DNA from: an uncultured Parvularculaceae bacterium
GTDB lineage: Bacteria > Pseudomonadota > Alphaproteobacteria > Caulobacterales > Parvularculaceae
Direction: 5' to 3'
Length of the DNA: 44,798 nt
Assembly (NCBI GenBank): GCA_938015425.1
Contig: CALLPQ010000113.1
Span: 1 to 44,798, forward strand
The notes beneath the pieces were generated by a model, which ran no database searches, had not been told where the DNA came from, and saw only the letters and a program-made list of their open reading frames with translations. Shown piece by piece: positions 12,579 through 20,596 of the stretch. Each line of letters begins with the position of its first letter. The stretch's first letter is position 1. Position numbers and translations under genes: made by a program.

Positions 12579-13649
12579 ATGAGTTTGTTTTTATTGCTAT
12601 TGGTGATGGTAATCGTTTTTGCTTCCAGCTTTATTGGGGTCAGGCAATTCGCGCGGCATGTATTTTTGGCCGATATTCCCAATGAACGCTCTAGCCATCA
12701 TCAGGTCACATCGCGTGCGGGTGGAATCGCTATTTTTATGGCGTGGGGCTTTGGGGTTTTTATCACCCTTCTGCTTGGGAAAATACCAACTCAAATGGGG
12801 GGTGATTTATGGGCATTATTGGCGTTGACACTTTTTGCCGGAGGCTGCGGCGTTGCTGATGATATGTTTGATATTAAACCTAGTTTGAAATTTTTATCGC
12901 AAAGTGTGATTGCGGTTTTATTCGTCCTTCAGTTCGGGGGGATAGAAAGTGGCCCGTTGCCAATCTTTGGAGAGGTATCCATTGGCGTTTTATCAATTCC
13001 GCTAACGCTATTTTGGATAGTCGGTATGATGAATGCCTATAACTTTATGGATGGCGCTAACGGGCTTGCGGCCAGTTGCGGTGCTTTGGTGTTATTCGTT
13101 GTGGGGGTGACCGGCTTTGTTAGCGGTATGACACTTGTTTATGTGCCTGCTTTATTAATGGCTGCGTCATTGGCGGGTTTTATACCCACGAATTTATTTC
13201 ATGGGCGCATCTTTATGGGGGATGGCGGCTCGCAAGCGGTGAGTTTTCTATTGGGGGCTATGGGTGTCTTATTACATAGTCAATTTGCTGATATTGACAG
13301 TTTTTCAATTTCAACAGCGTTATTTTTACCGGTTTGTATGATGCCCTTTATTGCGGATGTTGCTTATACGCTTTTTCATAGGGTGCGCCGTAAGCAAAAT
13401 ATCTTGCAAGCCCACCGTGAGCATGTTTATCAGCTTTTAATGGGTTTAGGGTTCTCACATATTCATGTGTGTATTTTGTATTTGGGGATGACGGCAATCA
13501 GCTGCGCTTTTGCTCTGGCCATGATCCAGATGTCGCCATTAATACAATGGTTTGTGCCATTTTTATTAATGTCTAGCTTCTTTATTTTTGCCCATATGGT
13601 TTTTGGCAAAGCAATAAAGGCGGGTGTTTTGGTATCCCCATCTACATAA
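12579..13649 (+). CDS. Glycosyltransferase family 4: undecaprenyl-phosphate sugar-1-phosphate transferase (WecA/WbpL-like)
   Basis: This polytopic membrane enzyme probably transfers a HexNAc-1-phosphate from a UDP-sugar to undecaprenyl phosphate, starting an O-antigen, capsule or other surface glycan. The 356 residues form about ten membrane segments. Typical motifs appear in order: DIPNERSSHHQVTSRAGG (about 32-49), the Mg-binding VADDMFD (Asp94/Asp95), YNFMDGANGLA, FMGDGGSQA and HREHVYQLL. It lacks the cell-wall MraY context and motifs, so MraY is unlikely. The gene is preceded by a 135-bp AT-rich spacer containing the palindrome ACGATATCGT at 12489-12498. No other surface-glycan genes are in the window, so the product remains open. 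Confidence 0.88.
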   Translation: MSLFLLLLVMVIVFASSFIGVRQFARHVFLADIPNERSSHHQVTSRAGGIAIFMAWGFGVFITLLLGKIPTQMGGDLWALLALTLFAGGCGVADDMFDIKPSLKFLSQSVIAVLFVLQFGGIESGPLPIFGEVSIGVLSIPLTLFWIVGMMNAYNFMDGANGLAASCGALVLFVVGVTGFVSGMTLVYVPALLMAASLAGFIPTNLFHGRIFMGDGGSQAVSFLLGAMGVLLHSQFADIDSFSISTALFLPVCMMPFIADVAYTLFHRVRRKQNILQAHREHVYQLLMGLGFSHIHVCILYLGMTAISCAFALAMIQMSPLIQWFVPFLLMSSFFIFAHMVFGKAIKAGVLVSPST

Positions 13650-13763
13650 TGTAATGATATGATAATATTGATGCGTATAGGGATAATTAAAAGTACGAGC
13701 TATATCGGGAACTTAATCAAATCAATGATTTATCCCGCTAGATTTATCCATAAATTATAAGTA

Positions 13764-14669
13764 TTATTCTTGATAGCTGGCTTTTGCCGCCTCGATGGAG
13801 CTTAAAACTTCGTCTGGTTTATATCCATTTATGACTTGAATATAATTACCATCCATAGAAGCGACCACGAATGAGGGTGTTCCTGAAACACCCATTTCTT
13901 GGGCAATGGCAATTGTTTCTCTAATTGCTGTTCCCACATTGCTTTTTTCCATATCTGCGGACAAAGCGGCCAAGTCTAAATTCTCTTCTTTGGCAATGGC
14001 GTTAATGCGGTCGCGCGATAAAGTGCCTTTTGCATTCATCATCGCAAAATGAAAGTCGATATATTTTCCTTGATTGCGCGCAGCAAGAGCGGCCTCTGCA
14101 GCGGTTTCAGACTCTCTTCGTAAAATTGGGAATTCACGAAACGCCACAAGAATGTCTTTGTCATCATTGGCTAAGTCCTGGACAAGACCGGATGCCTGTT
14201 TGCAAAATCCGCAATGATAATCAAATAGCTCTACAACGGCGACTTTGGCTGTTTCAATTGGAGCCCCCGTAACAAATCCGTTTTCTTCGCTTATAAGCGC
14301 GCTAAAGTTTTTTGCAGCCCCTTGCCGGGCTTGCTCGACACTGGCGAATGCCCGCCTTTGTTCATAAATGCCGATGGCTTCGACCAGGACTTCCGGATTA
14401 TCAAGCAGATAGGCCCGTACAATATCGCGAATGTCATCTTCTTGGGTAGATGAAAACTCGGTATCCAAGGCTTGTGTCTCGATATCCCTTGGGGGCAGGG
14501 AGCTGCTTTGTTGTGCAAGGGATGCTTGTTGCACATTACCTTTTTCTATATTGCTTTTGTCCCCATTGCCTTGTGCATTGCCATAGCCAACGGAAATGGC
14601 CCCAAGCGCAAACATGGTCACAAGGGCTGATCCAAGCAGAAGCGTTTTGTAGTTAAGTTTGGAAGTCAT
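13764..14669 (-). CDS. Periplasmic DsbA-family thiol oxidoreductase (ScsC/Com1-like)
   Basis: The 301-residue protein has an N-terminal membrane or signal segment (about residues 9-28), a low-complexity stretch, then a helical domain typical of ScsC-like proteins (DIRDIVRAYLLDNPEVLVEA). A thioredoxin-fold domain follows with the active site Cys153-Gly-Phe-Cys156 (FDYHCGFCKQ) and the cis-proline loop VSGTPSFVVAS. It is expected to form or isomerise disulfides in the periplasm. It lies 28 bp downstream of the M48 protease gene on the same strand, so the two are probably one operon. Whether it acts as oxidase or isomerase cannot be read from the sequence. Confidence 0.9.
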   Translation of the reverse strand: MTSKLNYKTLLLGSALVTMFALGAISVGYGNAQGNGDKSNIEKGNVQQASLAQQSSSLPPRDIETQALDTEFSSTQEDDIRDIVRAYLLDNPEVLVEAIGIYEQRRAFASVEQARQGAAKNFSALISEENGFVTGAPIETAKVAVVELFDYHCGFCKQASGLVQDLANDDKDILVAFREFPILRRESETAAEAALAARNQGKYIDFHFAMMNAKGTLSRDRINAIAKEENLDLAALSADMEKSNVGTAIRETIAIAQEMGVSGTPSFVVASMDGNYIQVINGYKPDEVLSSIEAAKASYQE

Positions 14670-14697
14670 TGGGTAGGCTTTCTATCTGATTATTTAT

Positions 14698-16236
14698 CTA
14701 GTTTTTTCGATTTGAACCATTTGCCGGATTATCATTTTTGTTAGTATCACCTTGGTTGGTATCACCGATTATGATGATTTCGTCCGTACGCTTAGGGTCT
14801 TTTTCAGGTAAAGTTTCATTAGGCTCAGGCAGTTCGTCGTGATCAGGCAGTTCGTCATTTTCGGGAACATTATCCCGCCTTTGGGGGCGTTTACTTTGAT
14901 TATTAACTGCTAACAAAATGTCTCGTGATTGCTGCCATTCTTTTGAGCCACGCTTAAAATGCTTTAAGGCGCGATTGGCAAATTGGGAGGCGCTTCGTTT
15001 GTCACCAGCGTGATATTTGGATTCAGCTGTTGCCAACAAGGCATTGCCTTCATCATCAATAGCGCCATAAGCGCGCGATAATTCAAACCATGCAAAAGAG
15101 TTATCAGGTTCCAGAAATAAGGCAGTTTTTAAAATCGTTATTGATTCATTGAGCATTTCAGGATCATAAGTGGCGAGAAGCGAGCGACCTAGATTGATCC
15201 TTAGTAAAGGTTTGTCGGGATTGAGTTCAACTGAACGCCTATGGGGTTCTACGGAATCGGCAATCCTTCCAAACTCGAACAGCATTTGCCCTTTCAATTC
15301 TTGAAAATACGAATTATCTGGATATTCCTCTAAAAGGCTGTTTATTTCTATTAGGGCGCGATCTAGATCAGTACCCCGATAATAAGCAACAGCTCTGGCA
15401 TAGCGCCCAGGGGCAGATTGATCAGTGGTAGGATATTGCCTCAAGGTAAATTTAGGTTCCTGAAGAAAACCAAGAATTTTTGCCTGCATTAAACGAAATC
15501 TAGACATTTCGGCAGCGTCATTTTTCCATTCATAGAAAGGAGAGGTCGTGACACGGCTGCTTAACGCGTTCATTCTGGCGTTGGCTAGAGGGTGAGTTTG
15601 TAAATAGGGGTTAATGCGTCGCGCCGATATAACTTGTTGATTGCGGAGTTTCCCAAAAAACTCGACCAATCCGATACTGGAATGTCCGATATTATCAAGA
15701 TAGGTAACAGCGGCTTGGTCTGCGCTGGCTTCTTGCCCTCGTGTGTAGGCAAGGGCGTTCGTTGTGCCGATTTGTTGACCAAGTCCTAATAGGCCAAGGC
15801 CGGCCTCGGGTGCACCAGCAGCAACGGCGGCGGCGGCTAGAACGAGGGAAAGAATGACCGGACGTCCAGCTTTGGCGTAGGCATCGGCGCGTCTTGCCCC
15901 GTGGCCGCCAGCCATGTGGCCGGCTTCATGGGCGATCACCCCTTCGACCTGATTTGGTGTATCCGCCGCGGTGATTAATCCGGTGAAAATACCCATAGTA
16001 CGACCAGAAGCAAAGGCGTTTAAGGTGGGGTCACCAACGATTAAGAACTCAATTGAATTGGGGTCAAGGCCAGCCGCTTCAAAAATAGGGAAAGAATAAT
16101 CCTCAAGCCATTGCTCTATTTCTGTGTCCCGCAAAATTGATTGGGCATTTGCGGGCCTTATAGCCGTCATTATGGTCATCGCAATGATAGCGCTTGTTAG
16201 CAATGAATATGAGATAATGCTGTTTAATCGTGGCAT
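14698..16236 (-). CDS. Periplasmic M48 family zinc metalloprotease with TPR domain (BepA-like)
   Basis: The 512-residue protein has a signal peptide ending near ANAQS (about residue 31). The M48 domain carries the zinc motif His103-Glu104-xx-His107 (VIAHEAGHMAGGH) and the third ligand Glu169 in GQEASAD. The C-terminal half is TPR-like, and the last 60 residues are acidic and rich in Asp, Glu and Pro. BepA-type proteases take part in outer-membrane protein assembly and clear misassembled proteins, and their TPRs bind the assembly machinery; a similar role is inferred. An AAGGG ribosome site supports the start. It is followed by the DsbA-like gene, a sensible partner because outer-membrane assembly substrates can require disulfides. 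Confidence 0.9.
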   Translation of the reverse strand: MPRLNSIISYSLLTSAIIAMTIMTAIRPANAQSILRDTEIEQWLEDYSFPIFEAAGLDPNSIEFLIVGDPTLNAFASGRTMGIFTGLITAADTPNQVEGVIAHEAGHMAGGHGARRADAYAKAGRPVILSLVLAAAAVAAGAPEAGLGLLGLGQQIGTTNALAYTRGQEASADQAAVTYLDNIGHSSIGLVEFFGKLRNQQVISARRINPYLQTHPLANARMNALSSRVTTSPFYEWKNDAAEMSRFRLMQAKILGFLQEPKFTLRQYPTTDQSAPGRYARAVAYYRGTDLDRALIEINSLLEEYPDNSYFQELKGQMLFEFGRIADSVEPHRRSVELNPDKPLLRINLGRSLLATYDPEMLNESITILKTALFLEPDNSFAWFELSRAYGAIDDEGNALLATAESKYHAGDKRSASQFANRALKHFKRGSKEWQQSRDILLAVNNQSKRPQRRDNVPENDELPDHDELPEPNETLPEKDPKRTDEIIIIGDTNQGDTNKNDNPANGSNRKN

Positions 16237-16376
16237 GCAAAACCCTTAATAAAGATTGTTATGTTCGCCTATATCATAGTGCTAAAAGCGGCTTAAAAGC
16301 GAGCTTGTCATGTAACTATGCCGTAATTGTGACCTTATTTTAAGGCGCATTGGGCTTAAAATTTTTATATCTCCAT

Positions 16377-16408
16377 AAAAAACCCCCATCAATCAGGGTT
16401 GATGGGGG
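16377..16408 (-). terminator. rne terminator
   Basis: Read on the minus strand, a perfect 10-bp stem (CCCCCATCAA, loop CCCTGA, TTGATGGGGG) is followed by six T residues. It lies about 80 bp beyond the rne stop and separates rne from the M48 protease gene. Confidence 0.88.
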
Positions 16409-16486
16409 CATTTAAACTATTTGTTGGCGATCTTTTGGGTAATTTCCTAATCGGACCTAATCCGGTAGGATATCAAGGATTGCCTG

Positions 16487-19483
16487 TTATTCACCGCCAA
16501 GGGCACGCTGCCACCATCCTTTGCGTTCTTTTTTAGGTTTTTTCTCGCTGGCCATATCGGCGATAGAGGCTGATGGGCTGATGTCATCTGATGGTGTGGC
16601 GTCAGGCCCTTTCGCCTTTTTTGTTGTTCTTTTACGCGATGGGGCTTTCTTCGCTTTTGGTGTTCCTTCTGCTTTGTTTGAGCCATCATCGTCATTTGAT
16701 GTTTTTGACCCTGTGTCATCAACACTATCAGCACTGGTTTGTGTATCTACTTTAGCTTTAGATGTTCGTTTTCGCGGTGCGCGTTTTTTGGTTGTCTTGG
16801 CCGTCGCTTTTTTGGCTTCTTCATCACCGCTATTGGTTCCATCTGATTCTATTGCATCACCGTCAGTTTTTCTGGCTGATTTGCGGGTGTATGAGCGTTT
16901 TCGTTTTGGTTTCTCGCTGCTATCGGATGTCTCACTGCTAAATGTCTCACCGCCAGAAGCTTTATTTTCAGAAGGGTCAGAATCAATAGTTCCTTCTTTC
17001 ATTTCGATAGATTCTGCTCCGGCTTTTTGTTCGGTGTGGTCAGTATTATCAGCAAGGTCTTGAGTGTTCGTATCTTTGTTTTCTTGATTACGGCGTCCTC
17101 CGCGACGCCCACGGCGGCGACGTTTTTTAGGTTTATCTTCGCCATCCTCATCTTGGGTTGATATGGAGGTTTCGCTTGTCTGTTCATCTAAATTGGATGT
17201 TGGGGTTTGCTCTCCCTCTTGCTCATTGTTTTTTGCATCCGTATTTTGCGTATTGTCGTCGTCATGCGCCCCTTTGCGTTTGCGGCGTCTGCGGCGGCGT
17301 TTGCGCCCTGATCCTTCTTCGTCACTATCGGAGTTATTTTGTTTAGACCGTGAATGAGACGATGGTTTATCATCCTCTTCATCAGTATGCATATTATCCA
17401 GATCGGCTTGCACGGCTTGGTTGCGTTGCGGGAGTGCGCGGTTTGGGCCCCGTCTTTCGATTTCGTATTGATCACCCGCTTTCACCGGATCGGCAGCAAC
17501 TTCAATTTTTAAGCCATGTTGATTTTCAATGCGTGATAGCCATTCACGTTTATGGTTGAGAATATAAAGCGCCACATCAAAAGATGTTCGAGCCGCAATA
17601 ATAGCGGAGCGAGAGGAAATGGCTTCATTTTCAATGGCCCGCAAAATGCGCAACGCCGCCATTTCGTGGGAGCGCACCGCCCCGGACCCATTACAGGTGG
17701 GGCACGCATTGGTGGTGCCGTCAACAATACCTGATCGCCTTCTTTGGCGAGACATTTCCATTAGGCCAAAACTTGATATGCGCCCGATTTGAATGCGTGC
17801 GCGATCGCCCTTCATGGATTCTTTTAAGCGTTTTTCCACGGCACGATTATTTTTCATGTCCTCCATATCGATGAAGTCGATGACGATGAGTCCGGCCAAG
17901 TCGCGCAATTTACATTGCCGCGCTACTTCCTGGGCGGCCTCGAGATTGGTCTTTACCGCTGTGGTTTCGATATTGCGCTCTCTGGTGGCTTTACCAGAGT
18001 TCACATCCACCGCGATAAGAGCCTCGGTTTGGTGGATCACTAAATATCCGCCGGACTTTAATCGAACGGAAGGTTGATACATAGAGTCGAGTTGTTGCTC
18101 CACATCATAGCGCATGAAAAGCGGTGAGGGTTCACGATAGGCTTGCACGTTTTTAGCGTGGGAGGGCATCAACATTTTCATGAAGTCTTTTGCTTCACGA
18201 TATCCGTCTTCCCCTTCAACAATGATGCGGCTTATGTCTTTGTCGTATAGATCACGAATGGCCCGTTTGATAAGGTTTGCTTCTTCATAAATTAATGAAG
18301 GGGCAACAGAATCCATTGTCAGGTTACGGATGGTTTCCCATAAGCGTAAAAGGTAATCATAGTCGCGCTTGATTTCCGATTTGGTGCGTTTTGCGCCCGC
18401 TGTGCGGATGATTAAACCCATGCCTTGCGTTACATCAAGATCATTAACAATGCGGCGTAATCGTTTGCGATCTGCAGCGCTGGGGATTTTACGTGAAATG
18501 CCGCCGCCGCGAGCTGTGTTCGGCATTAATACGCAATACCGGCCGGCAAGTGATAAATAGGAAGTAAGCGCCGCGCCTTTGTTACCGCGTTCTTCTTTTA
18601 CGACTTGTATCAATAGAATCTGGCGTGCTTTGATAACTTCTTGAATTTTGTAATTGCGTAAAATGCGGGCATGTTCCCGGCGGGCTTCTTGATAATTTTC
18701 ATGAAGTGCGTTGATTTTTTCCCTACGGGCTTTTCTCTTTAAATCAGCTTCGCTTGGAATTTTGTCTTCGTGAGGACTATCAGTTTCGTCATGATCATCA
18801 TTGGCTGATACAACATCAATGGGTGCCTCGTCGTCAAAATCGCCATCATTCTCGTTACTGGTTAACTCTGGACCGGCAGTGTCTTCTTGAAGTTCGTCAC
18901 TTAGGGTAGGTAATTCTTCAGACTTTAATGGGATTGTTGAAGAAACAATATCATCGTCGTTCGAGACTTCACTAATGATTTCGTCATCATCTTGTATCTC
19001 GTTATCGTCTTGTGTTTCGTGATAATCTGGTGTGATGTTATCGGGATAATCCGGATCATTATCTTCCTCAACTCCATTATCTTCGGTGACGCTGCCTTCA
19101 TCATCAATTTGATTTTCATCATCATGAGTGTCTGGGTTGTCTTCATCTTCGTCTTCGCCGTTTTGGAAAATTTCCAATTCTTCGGCAAGGGACGCCATCT
19201 TCTTTTCTGCGTCTTGTAAGACTTCGCGGTCAGAAACAGGAATTTGATAATAGTCTGGATGGATTTCACTAAAAGCGAGAAAGCCATGGCGATTACCGCC
19301 ATATTCTACAAACGCAGCTTGAAGGGAAGGTTCGACCCGCGTAATGCGTGCCAGATATATGTTGCCTCTTAGAGGTTTGCGTGAAGAGGATTCAAAATCG
19401 AAATCTTCAACTTTTTTTCGGTCAACTACGGCGACCCGGATCTCTTCGCTTTGGGCCGCATCGATAAGCATTTTTTTTGTCAT
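16487..19483 (-). CDS. rne: Ribonuclease E
   Basis: RNase E is the endonuclease and scaffold of the RNA degradosome. The 998-residue protein has an N-terminal S1 domain interrupted by a very acidic insertion (about residues 100-245), a feature known from alphaproteobacterial enzymes. The catalytic Asp493 (AVDVNSG) and Asp536 (VIDFIDM) are present, as are zinc-link Cys594 and Cys597 (NACPTCNGSG). All show the same mutual spacing as E. coli Asp303, Asp346, Cys404 and Cys407. The C-terminal third (about 690-998) is disordered, with alternating Arg/Lys-rich and acidic tracts suited to RNA and protein binding. It ends in KGWWQRALGGE; Gly989-Trp990-Trp991 matches the motif by which Caulobacter RNase E docks PNPase. 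The gene has its own terminator and a long gene-free upstream region. Confidence 0.97.
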   Translation of the reverse strand: MTKKMLIDAAQSEEIRVAVVDRKKVEDFDFESSSRKPLRGNIYLARITRVEPSLQAAFVEYGGNRHGFLAFSEIHPDYYQIPVSDREVLQDAEKKMASLAEELEIFQNGEDEDEDNPDTHDDENQIDDEGSVTEDNGVEEDNDPDYPDNITPDYHETQDDNEIQDDDEIISEVSNDDDIVSSTIPLKSEELPTLSDELQEDTAGPELTSNENDGDFDDEAPIDVVSANDDHDETDSPHEDKIPSEADLKRKARREKINALHENYQEARREHARILRNYKIQEVIKARQILLIQVVKEERGNKGAALTSYLSLAGRYCVLMPNTARGGGISRKIPSAADRKRLRRIVNDLDVTQGMGLIIRTAGAKRTKSEIKRDYDYLLRLWETIRNLTMDSVAPSLIYEEANLIKRAIRDLYDKDISRIIVEGEDGYREAKDFMKMLMPSHAKNVQAYREPSPLFMRYDVEQQLDSMYQPSVRLKSGGYLVIHQTEALIAVDVNSGKATRERNIETTAVKTNLEAAQEVARQCKLRDLAGLIVIDFIDMEDMKNNRAVEKRLKESMKGDRARIQIGRISSFGLMEMSRQRRRSGIVDGTTNACPTCNGSGAVRSHEMAALRILRAIENEAISSRSAIIAARTSFDVALYILNHKREWLSRIENQHGLKIEVAADPVKAGDQYEIERRGPNRALPQRNQAVQADLDNMHTDEEDDKPSSHSRSKQNNSDSDEEGSGRKRRRRRRKRKGAHDDDNTQNTDAKNNEQEGEQTPTSNLDEQTSETSISTQDEDGEDKPKKRRRRGRRGGRRNQENKDTNTQDLADNTDHTEQKAGAESIEMKEGTIDSDPSENKASGGETFSSETSDSSEKPKRKRSYTRKSARKTDGDAIESDGTNSGDEEAKKATAKTTKKRAPRKRTSKAKVDTQTSADSVDDTGSKTSNDDDGSNKAEGTPKAKKAPSRKRTTKKAKGPDATPSDDISPSASIADMASEKKPKKERKGWWQRALGGE

Positions 19484-19828
19484 TAAACTGAACTCCGCAG
19501 CATTGCATTTTCTTGCCTTTGCTGTCTGGGTTGGTTTGCTGACTGAGGGACCGGCGCGTGTTCTTTAATCCGTTAAGAGACATCATATTGTATGTTACGC
19601 CGCCCACTTTGGCTTTGACGATCAAAGGAATTATTTTCGATATCAAAAGTAGGAGGGAAAAGGCAATATTATCCGCCCATGACTGTTTAGTCATGTAAGC
19701 CGGATTAATGTCCGAAGAAAAGGCTGGCGCTATCGGCGTCATCAGCAATCTTTATTCATGCTGTGGAAAGAATGATTTCAATTACACAGCGGGTTAATTC
19801 ATATGGCACTTGGGTGCCGCTAAAGTCG

Positions 19829-19869
19829 TGATGTTTAACACATCTATAAGGTGTGATGTTTGAAACATC
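19829..19869. promoter_or_regulatory. Pair of operator-like palindromes
   Basis: GATGTTTAACACATC (19829-19843) and the perfect hyphenated palindrome GATGTTTGAAACATC (19855-19869) share the same outer arms. They lie 26 bp apart start to start, with nearly identical flanking GT before each. The arrangement resembles a tandem binding site for a dimeric regulator. A weaker relative, GATGAACATC, occurs at 19910-19919. The regulator is unknown. Confidence 0.45.
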
Positions 19870-20427
19870 GGGTTGATTTAGGTGTAATGGGCCTATTAAA
19901 TTTCAAGGCGATGAACATCCAAATGTTGTGATACTCGGCGCCCTTTAATGTTGTGGCACTTCGTATTGTTAAAATTTTGACGTAAACAAAATTTGCCGTA
20001 AACGTCGGGTGCAATCTGCGCCAAAGCGCTGTTAAAACTGGGCGCCAAAGGCGCTATATTCTCCCCAAAAATCTATTGAAATATCCGGTACCCATAAACT
20101 TATTGGCACTTCTATTCTAAGATGACGCCGATATCATAGTTTATCGGGTTAGATCGGGCAATTAGATCGCGTTATATATAAGCGCGTTAAAAACTAGAGC
20201 TATATTCGGATAAATACCCTAAAAATAACTCAATGCCTATGAGTATAACGCCTTTTATCCTGAAAAGTATAGGCCATATATTTACTATAAATCAAAAAGA
20301 TTAGGATTTTACTCATCCTGACAAAAGAGTAGCGAGCGAAGAAAACTGGTGCCGATTGAAGCTAATCTGGCGGTTCTGCTATTTTATCGAGGCAGTAAGG
20401 GCATATAAGTCGATTGAAATGCGTAAA

Positions 20428-20442
20428 TTAATGAGACGTTAA
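20428..20442. promoter_or_regulatory. CtrA-box-like TTAA-N7-TTAA
   Basis: TTAA, seven bases, then TTAA: the spacing of the full CtrA recognition site of alphaproteobacteria. It lies about 155 bp before the amiC start. CtrA controls division and envelope genes in this class, so the location makes sense, but such a short AT-rich motif can arise by chance. Confidence 0.3.
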
Positions 20443-20596
20443 TAAAAATAACACAATTTTAGATAATATCATTTGCCTGTGCATGTGGGTTTAACTAGCG
20501 TGCACAACGATTGGGCCATAATTTGAACGAATCACTCCTTACAAAGCTAAGATTAAGCCGCGCTTTGGAATAGATTTAATTTTGATCAGTAGTTAA

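Larger units (their letters stand above)
19484..20596. promoter_or_regulatory. 1.1-kb gene-free divergent spacer between rne and amiC
   Basis: No credible gene is visible in 1113 bp, so this is probably promoter and long 5'-leader DNA for both neighbours. It contains two similar palindromic sites 25 bp apart (19829-19843, GATGTTTAACACATC; 19855-19869, GATGTTTGAAACATC). An 8-bp inverted repeat, AAATTTTG / CAAAATTT, spans 19972-19994. Two near-identical GCGCCAAA(G)GCGCT hairpins start at 20018 and 20042. TGGCACTT occurs three times at exact 150-bp steps (19804, 19954, 20104), and a TTAA-N7-TTAA box lies at 20428-20442. RNase E messages are known for autoregulatory leaders in other bacteria; a leader here is inferred only. 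Confidence 0.6.

Noticed and set aside
13680-13736. GGGATAA / TTATCCC as a terminator between the glycosyltransferase and DsbA-like genes
   Set aside because: The arms are about 40 bases apart with no T-run; too weak to call.
16521-17063. A 180-codon plus-strand frame antisense to the RNase E tail
   Set aside because: Its Ser/Phe-rich low complexity is the complement of the charged low-complexity tail.
19422-19748. A 108-codon minus-strand frame overlapping the rne start
   Set aside because: It runs through the rne start region out of frame, with no family-like sequence; rne 5' leader is the simpler reading.
19804-20120. TGGCAC motifs as sigma-54 promoters
   Set aside because: None of the three has TTGC at the required -12 spacing.
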